Shown here: piece by piece, positions 33,728 to 42,126 of the stretch
Numbering within the stretch: the stretch's first letter is position 1
Layout of the letters: the number at the start of each line of letters is the position of its first letter
Assembly: GCA_022827885.1 (NCBI GenBank)
Contig: JAJEIP010000007.1
Location: 1 to 64,000 of the forward strand
Length of the DNA stretch: 64,000 bases
Source: Candidatus Poribacteria bacterium
GTDB lineage: Bacteria > Poribacteria > WGA-4E > WGA-3G
Reading direction: 5' to 3'
Translations under genes and position numbers: made by a program
The notes under the pieces: generated by a model
What the model saw: the letters and a program-made list of their open reading frames with translations, nothing else
What the model was told of the DNA's origin: nothing
Database searches by the model: none

Positions 33728-34282
33728 TTACACAGAAGTCGGTGAATCCAGTGTATCTTTGATCTGATGTACCGGGGCAAGGGAAATCCTGCCTCGTTTT
33801 CGTGAATACACAAAAACGCCTATTTCATCCACGTTTGAAAGCGTATGTCCGATAATAATAAGAATGCATTCTGGACAGGCTGTGTTTGGGTCTTTTGCTA
33901 TCGCTAACTGGTGTCCGTCATCGGTTTGACTTGGAAAGGGAGCGGCATCTGGATGGCTATGCCATTCACCGACATAATGACGTTTACCGCTGAAACTCTG
34001 TCGGAGTTTCGTAAAGAACTTTTTCAAACCGGCAACACCTCTATAAAACGAAGTCCGCGAACCTTTCGAGTCGGGACTTAAAGGGGCTAGGTCAAGAACA
34101 GAAGCCTCAAAGCCGTTATTGGAATAACATCCAACCAAGGAGGTCCCGACTTCGTTAGGCGAATGTGCCTGCGCCATTTCCACCATCTTCAGAAGGCAGG
34201 CATTTGAAAGTCGTACGGTATATTTCTGGCAGTCCGACTGCCATCTGAGTGAAGTGTTATCTGTCAATATTCTTTTCCCCAT
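33728..34282 (-). CDS. cap3: CBASS Cap3, JAB/JAMM deconjugating metalloprotease
   Basis: 184 residues. The JAMM zinc signature is complete: Glu44 in SPNEVG, H108-S-H110-P in GEWHSHPD, S118 and D121 in SQTDD. In type II CBASS, Cap3 removes the cyclase from conjugates made by Cap2, acting as a brake. Its start overlaps the end of cap2 by 19 bases (GGTATGGGG), with AAAGG as ribosome binding site, so it is translated from the same mRNA. Last gene of the operon. Confidence 0.87.
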   Translation of the reverse strand: MGKRILTDNTSLRWQSDCQKYTVRLSNACLLKMVEMAQAHSPNEVGTSLVGCYSNNGFEASVLDLAPLSPDSKGSRTSFYRGVAGLKKFFTKLRQSFSGKRHYVGEWHSHPDAAPFPSQTDDGHQLAIAKDPNTACPECILIIIGHTLSNVDEIGVFVYSRKRGRISLAPVHQIKDTLDSPTSV

Positions 34283-36117
34283 ACCTTTTCAACAAGTACG
34301 CCCGGTTGGTCCCCGTTTTGTGCTATGAAGTTTTTCCTTTTGACAATCACTGCGCTTCCTGTTTCTTGTTTAGTGGCTATAGAATGACTGATAATATCTA
34401 CGGCGTGTGCAGCGAGAATTTGAACATGTGCGTTGAGCGCGGGGAAGCTCGGATGCCAACAACCTGCCCCTTCTATAATTTGCTCGTCTTTTGAGGGATG
34501 ATAGAAGTACACACCCGGGTCAAGCGGTGTATATTTCTGTCGAACGGCGCAATTTAGATCCTTAAATATCTCGCGGCATGACCTGGATTTACCGGACATA
34601 CATAAGGTAAGCAATTCTGCGTGGAAATTGAAGAACAAGGAAATCAACCGTTTTCCATTTTCAACTGCGTATTGATTCAACCACCGAAAAGCGGTTTCAC
34701 TCGTGGTACAATCGACAAATATCTCGGCATCCATAATTGCCTGATGGAGTGTCTGATCTGATCGTGAATCTAAGGGTACTCTGTCAGGATATCCCGTTAT
34801 CTTTGAAAGAGGATTGGCTCGTGACAAGCGTTCGGCGAGGGCTTGCGCTTTATTCACACCGACAGAAGAACCATCAAGGGTATGGCGACAGAGATTGCCA
34901 AATTTTATCGTATCTGAATCAACAAGGCTCATTTGGTGTACCCCGCCGCGTGCAAGTAATTCTGCGATGGAACTCCCCAGTGCCCCGCAGCCGAAAACGA
35001 CAATAGGTGTTGCCTGAACCTTTGATGGATACGCGCCTCTTGCATATAATCGATCTCGTGCGACGTTTTCAACGCTTCCCCATGGCAACTGTTGAGAGGG
35101 TGAAAAACATTCGCTACCTCTCAATTTCTGCCAGATTTGCTCCCGTTTATCAATTGTTGCTCTTGGGTTACGCTTTTTCGGTCGCGTCTTTACCGTATCG
35201 TAGGTCGGAAAGAGAAGAGGTTGCCAATGGAGTTCAGCAGGCGGCTGTCCGACGATTTTGGAAATTGGAAAGCCAACGAGGAGCATGCCAGTTTTACATG
35301 AGTTTTCAAGGCGCCAGGCCGATTTGAGAATGGAATAGAAATCTATACCATTCCTTGAACACAACGTATCCATCTCCTCATAGGTTTGAGGTGGGCGATG
35401 CCTTTCATAACGGATGTCGGGGACAAGAAGCCAGTTGCCCTTGATCTCGCCATCCTGTCTCAGGACGTTTGAAGTGAATTCTGATTCCCTTATCAACAAA
35501 CCGTTTTTGCTAGAAAATCGGACAGCGAATATTGCCGAAATTCCGTTCCCCCAACAGCATTCAACACCACCGTCCGTGCCCAATCGAGATTCCCATTTTC
35601 CATAGGAAGTTAGCGATTCCTCAAAGATAAAAGGAACATTTGTTGGCAACGGTGTCTTGAGAAGTTTTCGGCTAAAGTCTGGCAATTCATACGGTTCGCC
35701 GGGTTGTAGAAGTCTACCGTTTGCTGCGTCCTTGAGCCATTCGAGTGTCCACTTGACGTAGCAAACAAGCCGGGATGCATCGAGAGGTGCGAGTGCTTCT
35801 TCGGGTAAGCACAATTTCCCAGATTCAGCATCTTGGTGCGGGAAAGCATTGACATTTTCGGAATAGAATTCTACGGGTTCCATCGGGAATGTTTCAGGCA
35901 TCAAGACGCGTAAAGTGATGCTCCCCGGCACCTGCTCAGGATTCGGACAGGGTACCGTAGCAACACACTTAAACACCCACCCAGTTTTCCCTTCTGCTAT
36001 ATTCTCCTGAATCGGCAGGGTAATTTTAACGAGACGGTGTTGAAGCAAAAGGTTATAGGCTTCTATCACAATATCTGGCAATTCACACAACGGTCTATCC
36101 ATATCTGATCTATCCAT
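34264..36117 (-). CDS. cap2: CBASS Cap2, E2-E1 ubiquitin-like conjugation enzyme
   Basis: 617 residues. The N-terminal 150 form a prokaryotic E2 fold with the candidate catalytic Cys103 in ESGKLCLPEE. The C-terminal half is a ThiF/E1 adenylation domain: VVFGCGALGSSIAELLARGG (nucleotide loop), LVDSDTIKFGNLCRHTL and NKAQALAERL. In type II CBASS, Cap2 adenylates the C-terminal Gly of the CD-NTase and links it to targets, which primes second-messenger synthesis. It overlaps the CD-NTase stop by 8 bases. A second in-frame ATG five codons downstream could also start translation. Confidence 0.9.
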   Translation of the reverse strand: MDRSDMDRPLCELPDIVIEAYNLLLQHRLVKITLPIQENIAEGKTGWVFKCVATVPCPNPEQVPGSITLRVLMPETFPMEPVEFYSENVNAFPHQDAESGKLCLPEEALAPLDASRLVCYVKWTLEWLKDAANGRLLQPGEPYELPDFSRKLLKTPLPTNVPFIFEESLTSYGKWESRLGTDGGVECCWGNGISAIFAVRFSSKNGLLIRESEFTSNVLRQDGEIKGNWLLVPDIRYERHRPPQTYEEMDTLCSRNGIDFYSILKSAWRLENSCKTGMLLVGFPISKIVGQPPAELHWQPLLFPTYDTVKTRPKKRNPRATIDKREQIWQKLRGSECFSPSQQLPWGSVENVARDRLYARGAYPSKVQATPIVVFGCGALGSSIAELLARGGVHQMSLVDSDTIKFGNLCRHTLDGSSVGVNKAQALAERLSRANPLSKITGYPDRVPLDSRSDQTLHQAIMDAEIFVDCTTSETAFRWLNQYAVENGKRLISLFFNFHAELLTLCMSGKSRSCREIFKDLNCAVRQKYTPLDPGVYFYHPSKDEQIIEGAGCWHPSFPALNAHVQILAAHAVDIISHSIATKQETGSAVIVKRKNFIAQNGDQPGVLVEKVWGKEY

Positions 36118-37252
36118 ATCTGCGAGGTGTTAGATCACCTGTCTGTTGTCTGGGTGGCGCGACAAAGGGGCCTTTTGCCCTGTTTCCGCTATTCCGATTA
36201 TCATCAGAATCATCGGAATCCGGGAACTTACTACCGAACAATTCTTGCCACTTTTCAATAGACTCTTCTTTCGTCTCAGCATCAAGAGCCTCACGTGCTA
36301 TCTGAGCAGCTGCCTCAGTGTGCTCATAAAATTCTGCGAACTCGGCACCAGAAACCCTCTCTAAAACATTGTGTCCAGGTACACCGTGGTCTGGCAGGTA
36401 GGGAACGAGTTGGCATTCTGCATACGCACTATAATTCGCAACGATGTTTTCCAGCGTGAGGGTCACGCCCTCTGCGACGGACGTTATGCTATCAGGACAA
36501 CAGACTCCAACGAGATGTTCGAGTGGATAACCTTTAGGTCTGTCGTCAGGATGATGGACTCTCTGCCACCATTTTGTGGCTTTGACGACATTAACATAAT
36601 GCTTATTGCATCTGGCGTTCTTTCCCCATGTCCATTTGATTTGTTCTAACGGATGGGTCTGTTCCCAGGCACCAGCATCGCGATTAGGTATCCATAACGG
36701 TTCGGTTTTCCATTCCTGCTCTTGACGGATAGCTTCAAAAAAAGCGGTCTGACTGCTCCTTTCCTCCGGCGGTATCCAAGATTTCACCAAAAACCAATCG
36801 TCAATATCTTCCGGGGTTAAGAATGTTTGGACAGCTTGGCTTTTATAAACTTCTTCTGCTTCAGACGGTGCCGAGGTGATGACGAGATCGAGATTGACAT
36901 ACGACAGTTCAATTCCAAATGAACGTCCCTGGCGTTGATATTTGCCTTTGTAGTATTTTCTCAAAAAAGGCACAAATTTATCCATGGCTTTGTCTGGGTT
37001 TGGGTAGTCATGTCGATTTAGTCGGGTTACGGCGATGATGTCAACATCTAACTTTGCCTCACCTTTTGGACGAACAGGGGTTGCGCGTCGGTAACTTCCT
37101 TGCAGGAAAGTACTGACAAGAATCTGTTTTAAATCCTCGTAACTCTCAAGACGGTTGCGTAGCGTTTGATGCCCTGTTTTGCAATCATCTCTTTGATTCT
37201 CTGTGGGCCGGATGGCTTGGAGAAATTTTGTAAAATAGGTTGTTAATTTCAT
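36110..37252 (-). CDS. CBASS CD-NTase (cyclic oligonucleotide synthase)
   Basis: 380 residues. The nucleotidyltransferase core shows G52-S53 in FLQGSYRR and the metal Asp residues D69 and D71 in KLDVDIIAVT, with D122 in YVNLDLVI as the third. On phage infection such enzymes make a cyclic di- or trinucleotide that activates the effector. The chain ends in ...TPRRYG; a C-terminal Gly is what Cap2 needs for conjugation, and the last 40 residues before it are a flexible, polar tail. Start has GGAGG. Spaced 25 bases after cap4 in a single operon. Confidence 0.92.
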   Translation of the reverse strand: MKLTTYFTKFLQAIRPTENQRDDCKTGHQTLRNRLESYEDLKQILVSTFLQGSYRRATPVRPKGEAKLDVDIIAVTRLNRHDYPNPDKAMDKFVPFLRKYYKGKYQRQGRSFGIELSYVNLDLVITSAPSEAEEVYKSQAVQTFLTPEDIDDWFLVKSWIPPEERSSQTAFFEAIRQEQEWKTEPLWIPNRDAGAWEQTHPLEQIKWTWGKNARCNKHYVNVVKATKWWQRVHHPDDRPKGYPLEHLVGVCCPDSITSVAEGVTLTLENIVANYSAYAECQLVPYLPDHGVPGHNVLERVSGAEFAEFYEHTEAAAQIAREALDAETKEESIEKWQELFGSKFPDSDDSDDNRNSGNRAKGPFVAPPRQQTGDLTPRRYG

Positions 37253-37277
37253 GGAATCGTCCTCCTACTTGTTAAGG

Positions 37278-38786
37278 TTAATAGGCAATACATAGACTCG
37301 GATAATATTTCCGTTCGCCACGCTGCCCTTCAAAATCGTATTCATAAAGCTGAATGTGTTGAGTGATATGACGCATCGTATGTCCAAGGATATAGGCTAA
37401 TGCGACAGGACCTGCAAAAAAGAGGTGTACCGTCCGGCACGTCTCGGGGAGTATCTCGCGAAGCTGTTCTGCTAGCTGATATCCGAGCTGCCACGCATGG
37501 GTGCCTCCAGCTACCGCAGTGGGTCCGATACCGCCTATAGGGGCAACCCGAATCTGCGGTAATTCGTTGTATCCCTGAGTTGATAGATAGGATTGCAACT
37601 GTTTCTGGATGTGATGCGTCACGGAAATTTCCAAGATGACTTCCTCATCAATTCTTCCAAAGGTTTGGAACTCCCACAGGTCTGCGTTGGTATCGGGGGC
37701 ACTCTGTTCCCAAAGCGTGTAGTGGCTCCCATTTTTTTGTGTCGGTATGGTTTGAATCCGATGTTTAGGACTCACCAGATGTCCAGCAAAGAACGCGATA
37801 CTAAGATGACAATCAAAGAAGATATGGATGGGTTGCGGAACATCCATCAATTTTTCGTCCAACATGAATGCCGAAATTTCTTCAGGTATCTCCTTTTTCC
37901 AATATGCGTCTCTGATAGGAAAACGTTCATCAAACAATGGGAGTAAATCAAGACGTACGACTTGAAGATCGGTAGGGCGCCGTGCGAATTGTGCGAAGCT
38001 TTGGATGGAAATTTCGCTATGTTTTGTAGCGGGTGGAGTGATCAACTTTTCTTCGCGGATCATCTGGTCAAACCCCGCTTTGTCAAACGAATTGCGTTCC
38101 TGTGCAAAAAGTTCCCAAGCGAGGCTGTCGTAAGGAATGTGAGTTACTGTTGGGTCGATGGGTTGTAGTCCTGCTAACTTCAGGCGGGGTTCCATCTCAC
38201 TTGCGAGGTCTGCAAGATTCTTTCCAAGCGTAAACCGAACCGTGTCTAAAAAAGCACGCAGCTCCTCTTGCGTTACGGCGAGATGACTTGCCAGTTTTAA
38301 GCGCACTTGCCCCACTTTGGATCTGGGGCCATTCTCATAAAAGGTTGAACGAATCGTCTCCTCATGTAAATGCTTAGAGAGTGCGTCTTGATCCGCCCAA
38401 TGCCAGTTGGAGAAAATGTACAACCGGAACGCGTTGGGTGGGAGTTCTTTTGAAAGTTTCACATACGCGTCGTGCAAGCGTTTCAGCATTGAATTCTGGT
38501 TGTTGATAAACTTTGGATCTATGAGATTTTCATGGGTGAATGCGCCGTGCTGCGTCACGTGGTACTTACACTGAAACAAATCACAAACAATCTCTCGTTT
38601 CCCTGTTGTCCGATCTTTTATGGGTTCACTATAGGAGACGACGACATCATCAACAAAGGCAGCGAAATCGCTTTCCAAGGTGACAGATTTGACATAATCA
38701 TTGGTTCTGAGATCAAGCAACTTCAGCCAGAAGACTCTGGCTTGGTATGCATCCCCGTTTCTTCGCGCTGCAATCGCTTTTGCCAT
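37278..38786 (-). CDS. cap4: CBASS effector, DUF4297 nuclease-SAVED (Cap4-like)
   Basis: 502 residues. The N-terminal 200 match the DUF4297/PD-(D/E)xK type DNA endonuclease of Cap4 (ESDFAAFVDDVVV, then IVCDLFQCKYHV with the Q-x-K strand). The C-terminal half is a SAVED domain (QPIHIFFDCHLSIAFFAGHL and TVHLFFAGPVALAYILGH, ending YEYDFEGQRGERKYYPS) that binds the cyclic nucleotide. On binding, Cap4 oligomerises and degrades DNA, killing the infected cell. First gene of the operon; the start was moved 18 codons inward to MAKAIAARRNGDAY, preceded by AAGGGG. Confidence 0.88.
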   Translation of the reverse strand: MAKAIAARRNGDAYQARVFWLKLLDLRTNDYVKSVTLESDFAAFVDDVVVSYSEPIKDRTTGKREIVCDLFQCKYHVTQHGAFTHENLIDPKFINNQNSMLKRLHDAYVKLSKELPPNAFRLYIFSNWHWADQDALSKHLHEETIRSTFYENGPRSKVGQVRLKLASHLAVTQEELRAFLDTVRFTLGKNLADLASEMEPRLKLAGLQPIDPTVTHIPYDSLAWELFAQERNSFDKAGFDQMIREEKLITPPATKHSEISIQSFAQFARRPTDLQVVRLDLLPLFDERFPIRDAYWKKEIPEEISAFMLDEKLMDVPQPIHIFFDCHLSIAFFAGHLVSPKHRIQTIPTQKNGSHYTLWEQSAPDTNADLWEFQTFGRIDEEVILEISVTHHIQKQLQSYLSTQGYNELPQIRVAPIGGIGPTAVAGGTHAWQLGYQLAEQLREILPETCRTVHLFFAGPVALAYILGHTMRHITQHIQLYEYDFEGQRGERKYYPSLCIAY

Positions 38787-38866
38787 TATGAAAGTACCCC
38801 TTGTGTTGCTTAAGATTTCATAGAATACCTTTTGTCCCATTCGTGTTGTTTATCTTGACGAACAAT

Positions 38867-38896
38867 ATTATACTCTATAGCGAACCATTTTGTCAA
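38867..38896 (-). promoter_or_regulatory. Strong sigma70 promoter of the CBASS operon
   Basis: On the minus strand TTGACA (38896-38891), an 18-base spacer and TATAAT (38872-38867), both perfect, about 80 bases before the cap4 start. Confidence 0.75.
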
Positions 38897-38902
38897 GAAA
38901 AA

Positions 38903-38918
38903 GTTTGTAATAACAAAC
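38903..38918. promoter_or_regulatory. Operator candidate 1 for CapH
   Basis: Palindrome GTTTGT-aata-ACAAAC. It overlaps the -35 box of the capH promoter and starts seven bases upstream of the CBASS -35 box, so one bound dimer could control both directions. Confidence 0.55.
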
Positions 38919-38933
38919 AAATTCGTGTAAAAT
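38905..38933 (+). promoter_or_regulatory. Sigma70 promoter of capH-capP
   Basis: TTGTAA at 38905-38910, a 17-base spacer and TAAAAT at 38928-38933, 36 bases before the capH start. The -35 box lies inside the palindrome at 38903-38918. Confidence 0.55.
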
Positions 38934-38949
38934 GGTAAGGTAATTACCA
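38933..38949. promoter_or_regulatory. Operator candidate 2 for CapH
   Basis: Palindrome TGGTAA-ggtaa-TTACCA, between the capH -10 box and its ribosome binding site, a position for autorepression. Its sequence differs from candidate 1, so only one of them may be the true CapH site. Confidence 0.4.
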
Positions 38950-38968
38950 AAATCAGGAGGCATTTCAC

Positions 38969-39373
38969 ATGAAACTGGGGCAAAAAATTAGGCAACTCCG
39001 GGAAGAAAAGGGGCTTTCACTTAACGGGCTGGCTGAAGAAGCAGGTATCTCTAAAGCTTATTTATCACAGCTTGAAAACGATGTGAGTAAGCAACCTTCG
39101 GCTGAGATATTGCTCAAAATTGCTTCAGCACTTGGTATAACTATTGCAGATCTCCTTGACCAGCCTGTACGCGTTTATGCGGAGGACTTTGAAGATGAAG
39201 ATATTCCGTATGTATTACGTGAATTTGTTGATAAACGAGGAGAAGCGCTTGATATTCAAAAAGAAGATGTCCGAATGCTGATGAATATTCGGTATAGAGG
39301 TAATCAACCGAAGGCTATTGAAGAATGGGAGCATATTCTGCAAACTATCCGGTATGTGATGAAGAAACGATGA
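38969..39373 (+). CDS. capH: CapH-like XRE-family repressor of CBASS
   Basis: 134 residues. Residues 1-65 are a classic XRE helix-turn-helix (GQKIRQLREEKGLSLNGLAE, GISKAYLSQLENDVSKQPS, ASALGITIADLLDQ). The C-terminal part is acidic and helical. The gene is divergent from the CBASS operon and followed directly by a metallopeptidase gene (ATGA overlap), which is the arrangement of the known CapH-CapP pair: CapH represses CBASS until CapP cleaves it. Start preceded by AGGAGG. Confidence 0.88.
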   Translation: MKLGQKIRQLREEKGLSLNGLAEEAGISKAYLSQLENDVSKQPSAEILLKIASALGITIADLLDQPVRVYAEDFEDEDIPYVLREFVDKRGEALDIQKEDVRMLMNIRYRGNQPKAIEEWEHILQTIRYVMKKR

Positions 39374-40338
39374 AACAAAGATATCTTAAAATTGGCAACA
39401 AGTATTATTCTCATAAATCAGTTATACGGCTCATAGATCATCATTCAGGAATATCTCAAGATCCAGAGGAAATTATCCGAAGTTTAGTCCAAGATAAACT
39501 CAATATAGCGAGAGAATCCAGACATTTCCGATGGAATTGTCCACCTTTCAATCCCGAGGTTCTCGCATCTATATTGGGGATCCGGTGTGAGGAATCTGTT
39601 GAATTAACACATAGCGAGGACGCTGAACTCCATCCCACAGGAAATGGGCGGATGGTAATCAGATACAACCCTGATAAACCGAAAGCACGGCAAAATTTCT
39701 CAATAGCGCATGAAATTGTTCATACTTTTTTTCCTGGATATCAGGACAAGTACCATGCGCGCCACCAAAGTGGTAAATTCGATTCTGAAAATGAAGTAGA
39801 GTTTTTGTGTGATCTCGGAGCAAGTGAGATTGTCATGCCTACACCTGAATTTGATTTGGATGTTAAGAGTATGGGGGTTTCACTAAAATCCCTGCAGAAA
39901 CTTTCCAAGTTGTATGAGGTTTCTTTAGAAGCGACCGCGATTCGTATGATTACAACGGATTCCTATCCATGTGCTCTAATAGTGTTGGATTATAGCCACA
40001 AGCCTGCTGAAAAAAAAGAAATTGAAGCCTCAAAGTATCAACCAAGTTTATTCCGTGATGATCCTTGGGAGCCTCCTCCAATAAGTTTACGGGTGCAATA
40101 TTTCGTTCGGGGAGCGCATTTTTCTCCTTACATACCGAAGCATAAATCAATTGAGGAATCTTCTCCTCTTTATGAAGTGTCGGTAACTGGAAAGCCATTT
40201 CAAGGGGATGCTGTCCTTAATTTAACAAAAAGCCCCCTTAATACTTATGTGGAAGCAATGGCTTTACCTAAAACCCATAATACTAATCTTAATTCTCGGG
40301 TCATAGCCATTTTATTTAACACTCGTAAGAACTCATAA
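39370..40338 (+). CDS. capP: CapP-like ImmA/IrrE-family metallopeptidase
   Basis: 322 residues. The zinc motif is H114-E-I-V-H118 in NFSIAHEIVHTFF, followed by ENEVEFLCDLGASEIVMP, the usual third-ligand helix of ImmA/IrrE peptidases. The C-terminal 120 residues are a separate domain without a clear match, probably the sensor part. Known CapP proteins cleave CapH after DNA damage or stress and so induce CBASS. Start at the ATG overlapping the capH stop; the longer open frame upstream lies inside capH. Confidence 0.87.
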   Translation: MKQRYLKIGNKYYSHKSVIRLIDHHSGISQDPEEIIRSLVQDKLNIARESRHFRWNCPPFNPEVLASILGIRCEESVELTHSEDAELHPTGNGRMVIRYNPDKPKARQNFSIAHEIVHTFFPGYQDKYHARHQSGKFDSENEVEFLCDLGASEIVMPTPEFDLDVKSMGVSLKSLQKLSKLYEVSLEATAIRMITTDSYPCALIVLDYSHKPAEKKEIEASKYQPSLFRDDPWEPPPISLRVQYFVRGAHFSPYIPKHKSIEESSPLYEVSVTGKPFQGDAVLNLTKSPLNTYVEAMALPKTHNTNLNSRVIAILFNTRKNS

Positions 40339-40368
40339 ATTATAGAGGAAGTAAAGGGTTGTACTGCC

Positions 40369-40880
40369 TGTACTGCCATCGGAAATTTGGACCACTCTCT
40401 AAGACAAGATTGTGGTATAATATCCACCTACTTGAAAGGAGTCTCCGATGGCGAAACGAAAACAAAGAAACCTCACTCCCGAGTTTAAAGCGCAAGTTGT
40501 TCTTGAGGCACTTAGCGGTGAAAGTTCACAAGTGGAACTGTGTCGGCGACATAACATCAGCGAAGAACAACTTTCAAAATGGAAACGTCAACTCCTTGAA
40601 AATGCCGCCTCCCTTTTTGAATCAAGCGGTAAGCCATCCAAGGAGGCTACGGAGCGGATCGCTCAACTGGAACAACATGTTGGGAGATTGGCCGTAGCAC
40701 TTGACATCCAAAAGAAAGCTTTGACATGGTTAAGTGAAACGGGTCGGAAAAACGAAAAATAGTTGAGGTGTTAATGCCCTCATTCGGCGTTAGGGTATTT
40801 GATGCCTATGGAATTTCAACGAAAACAAATCTTATCTTAACTTTTCGAAATTCAAGTCCAAGACTATTGATTTTCGCTAT
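40369..40880 (+). mobile_element. IS remnant B: internally deleted IS3-like element with intact orfA
   Basis: Left tip TGTACTGCCATCGGAAATTT at 40369, preceded by a second copy of the nine bases TGTACTGCC (40360-40368). orfA is intact, but orfB is reduced to its last 25 codons or so (CCCTCATTCGGCGTT to the stop region near 40840). The right end then resembles the other elements (CTTATCTTAACTTT, GAAATT), although its tip is degraded and placed by alignment. About 730 bases have been lost relative to the complete element. Confidence 0.7.
40448..40762 (+). CDS. IS3-family OrfA, solitary
   Basis: 104 residues, almost the same as the OrfA at 29000-29296 over residues 1-90 (KRKQRNLTPEFKAQVVLEAL, VELCRRHNISEEQLSKWKRQ, VGRLAVALDIQKKALTWL), with a short tail SETGRKNEK from the deletion joint. 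AAAGGAG upstream. Alone it cannot transpose, but IS3 OrfA proteins bind the element's ends and can repress transposition of relatives. Confidence 0.8.
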   Translation: MAKRKQRNLTPEFKAQVVLEALSGESSQVELCRRHNISEEQLSKWKRQLLENAASLFESSGKPSKEATERIAQLEQHVGRLAVALDIQKKALTWLSETGRKNEK

Positions 40881-41044
40881 TAGTAGTTTTGGGATTAGTT
40901 AAATTGGGTTTCACAGAATTTCACCTAATTTAAGGTAGGTATGGATAGATTAAAGAAAGGAAGTAAGAGAAGGATGTTCTCCCCTTACTTCTGTTGAAAG
41001 CCCTATGAAACCCTTAGCGGTATAGAGAATACAAGGGTTTATGA

Positions 41045-41218
41045 CTACTTTTTCCCTTTGCCTTTAGGGTTTCTGACGACTCGTCTCTGCCCTTTCTTTT
41101 GATCAGAATCAGCCGGTTTTATTACCCTGACTCTTTGTTGCCCGGAATCCATACTGTCTTTTGTTTCCCTGCTTGTATTAACTCTACCTTTCTGATCTTT
41201 CGTTTTGTTAACAGACAT
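41045..41218 (-). CDS. 57-residue basic protein, third gene of a small operon
   Basis: A short frame, MSVNKTKDQKGRVNTSRETK to ...NPKGKGKK, very rich in Lys, Arg, Gln and Ser and ending in a run of basic residues. It has an excellent ribosome binding site (AAAGGAGG nine bases before the ATG) and overlaps the end of the membrane protein gene at 41208-41588 by 11 bases, so it is likely real and coupled to it. Probably disordered and able to bind nucleic acid or acidic surfaces (inference). Confidence 0.6.
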   Translation of the reverse strand: MSVNKTKDQKGRVNTSRETKDSMDSGQQRVRVIKPADSDQKKGQRRVVRNPKGKGKK

Positions 41219-41588
41219 TAAAAATGCCTCCTTTCCAAAGAAGTATTGCTGCCAATACTATACTTGAATAGAACGTTATTGAATATAACCATGTTAAAGC
41301 GTTGGTTATTTTTTCGTAAAAATCTGCCTTATCGGATTCCCCTATCTCATCAGCACTATTCATTTCTGAACTTACTTTGAAGCTAAGCATAGTGAATCCT
41401 ATGGATGATACCCATAGCCCCCATAAAACAAATAACAACACACTTGGCGATAAATTTCCACTTAATGCTCCATTCAGAGTGACAAACAGAAAACCGCCAG
41501 ATATGTAGATTATTTTGTTGTCGTAGTTAGAATCGTCTATGGATATTCGCCTACGACGTTCAGCTCTATCGCTTTCCTTTTTGCTCAT
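41208..41588 (-). CDS. Membrane protein of an unrecognised three-gene operon
   Basis: 126 residues: a charged basic N-terminus (SKKESDRAERRRRISIDD), two or three hydrophobic segments (about 27-40, 48-68, then 95-120), and an acidic loop between them (SSEMNSADEIGESDKADF). The ribosome binding site is poor (AAGGTT), but the gene starts 16 bases after the upstream gene's stop. No family recognised. Lies between CBASS and the restriction system. Confidence 0.6.
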   Translation of the reverse strand: MSKKESDRAERRRRISIDDSNYDNKIIYISGGFLFVTLNGALSGNLSPSVLLFVLWGLWVSSIGFTMLSFKVSSEMNSADEIGESDKADFYEKITNALTWLYSITFYSSIVLAAILLWKGGIFNVC

Positions 41589-41603
41589 ACATAACCTTCA
41601 AAC

Positions 41604-41915
41604 TTATCGGTATCCTGACATACGAATAACACCTTGTATTATCTCAAGCATTCCCTTATAGCCTTCGCTACTTCCGATAAAATCAGCCTCATTCTCACTT
41701 TTAAGCAGATGTTTATATTTATCATCGGCAGAGTAAACTAATTCCTCTATGGTGCGATCAACCGGCTTTTTTCGTATATCGTTACAATCTATATATTCTA
41801 ACTCTTTGCCAACGTCAATGAGGCATTCAACTACTCCCTTAAGTCTACTCATTTCTGTGTCGGCGAGATACTTATTCATACGTGCCTTACGTTCTTCGAT
41901 AGTCTCATTTTCCAT
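41604..41915 (-). CDS. 103-residue acidic helical protein, first gene of the operon
   Basis: A charged, mostly helical protein (TIEERKARMNKYLADTEMSR, LKGVVECLIDVGKELEYID, ADFIGSSEGYKGMLEIIQG). No family recognised. AAAGGA lies 12 bases before the ATG. With the membrane protein and the basic 57-residue protein it forms a compact operon on the minus strand. Confidence 0.6.
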   Translation of the reverse strand: MENETIEERKARMNKYLADTEMSRLKGVVECLIDVGKELEYIDCNDIRKKPVDRTIEELVYSADDKYKHLLKSENEADFIGSSEGYKGMLEIIQGVIRMSGYR

Positions 41916-42126
41916 TTTATCACCAAATCCTTTGTATTAATAATGTTGAACCGGATTGTTGCTCGCAAGTTCGCTTATACTCTGTTAGAAGTACAGGTGG
42001 GGTGCAACACAGGTGTATTGCACTAATAGCCCCACCAACGAACTGCCAACAATTATACAAAATCCGATAACGAATTTCAAAAATTCTTGACTATTGCCTA
42101 TCCTGATGTTATCATGTAGTATCAAC

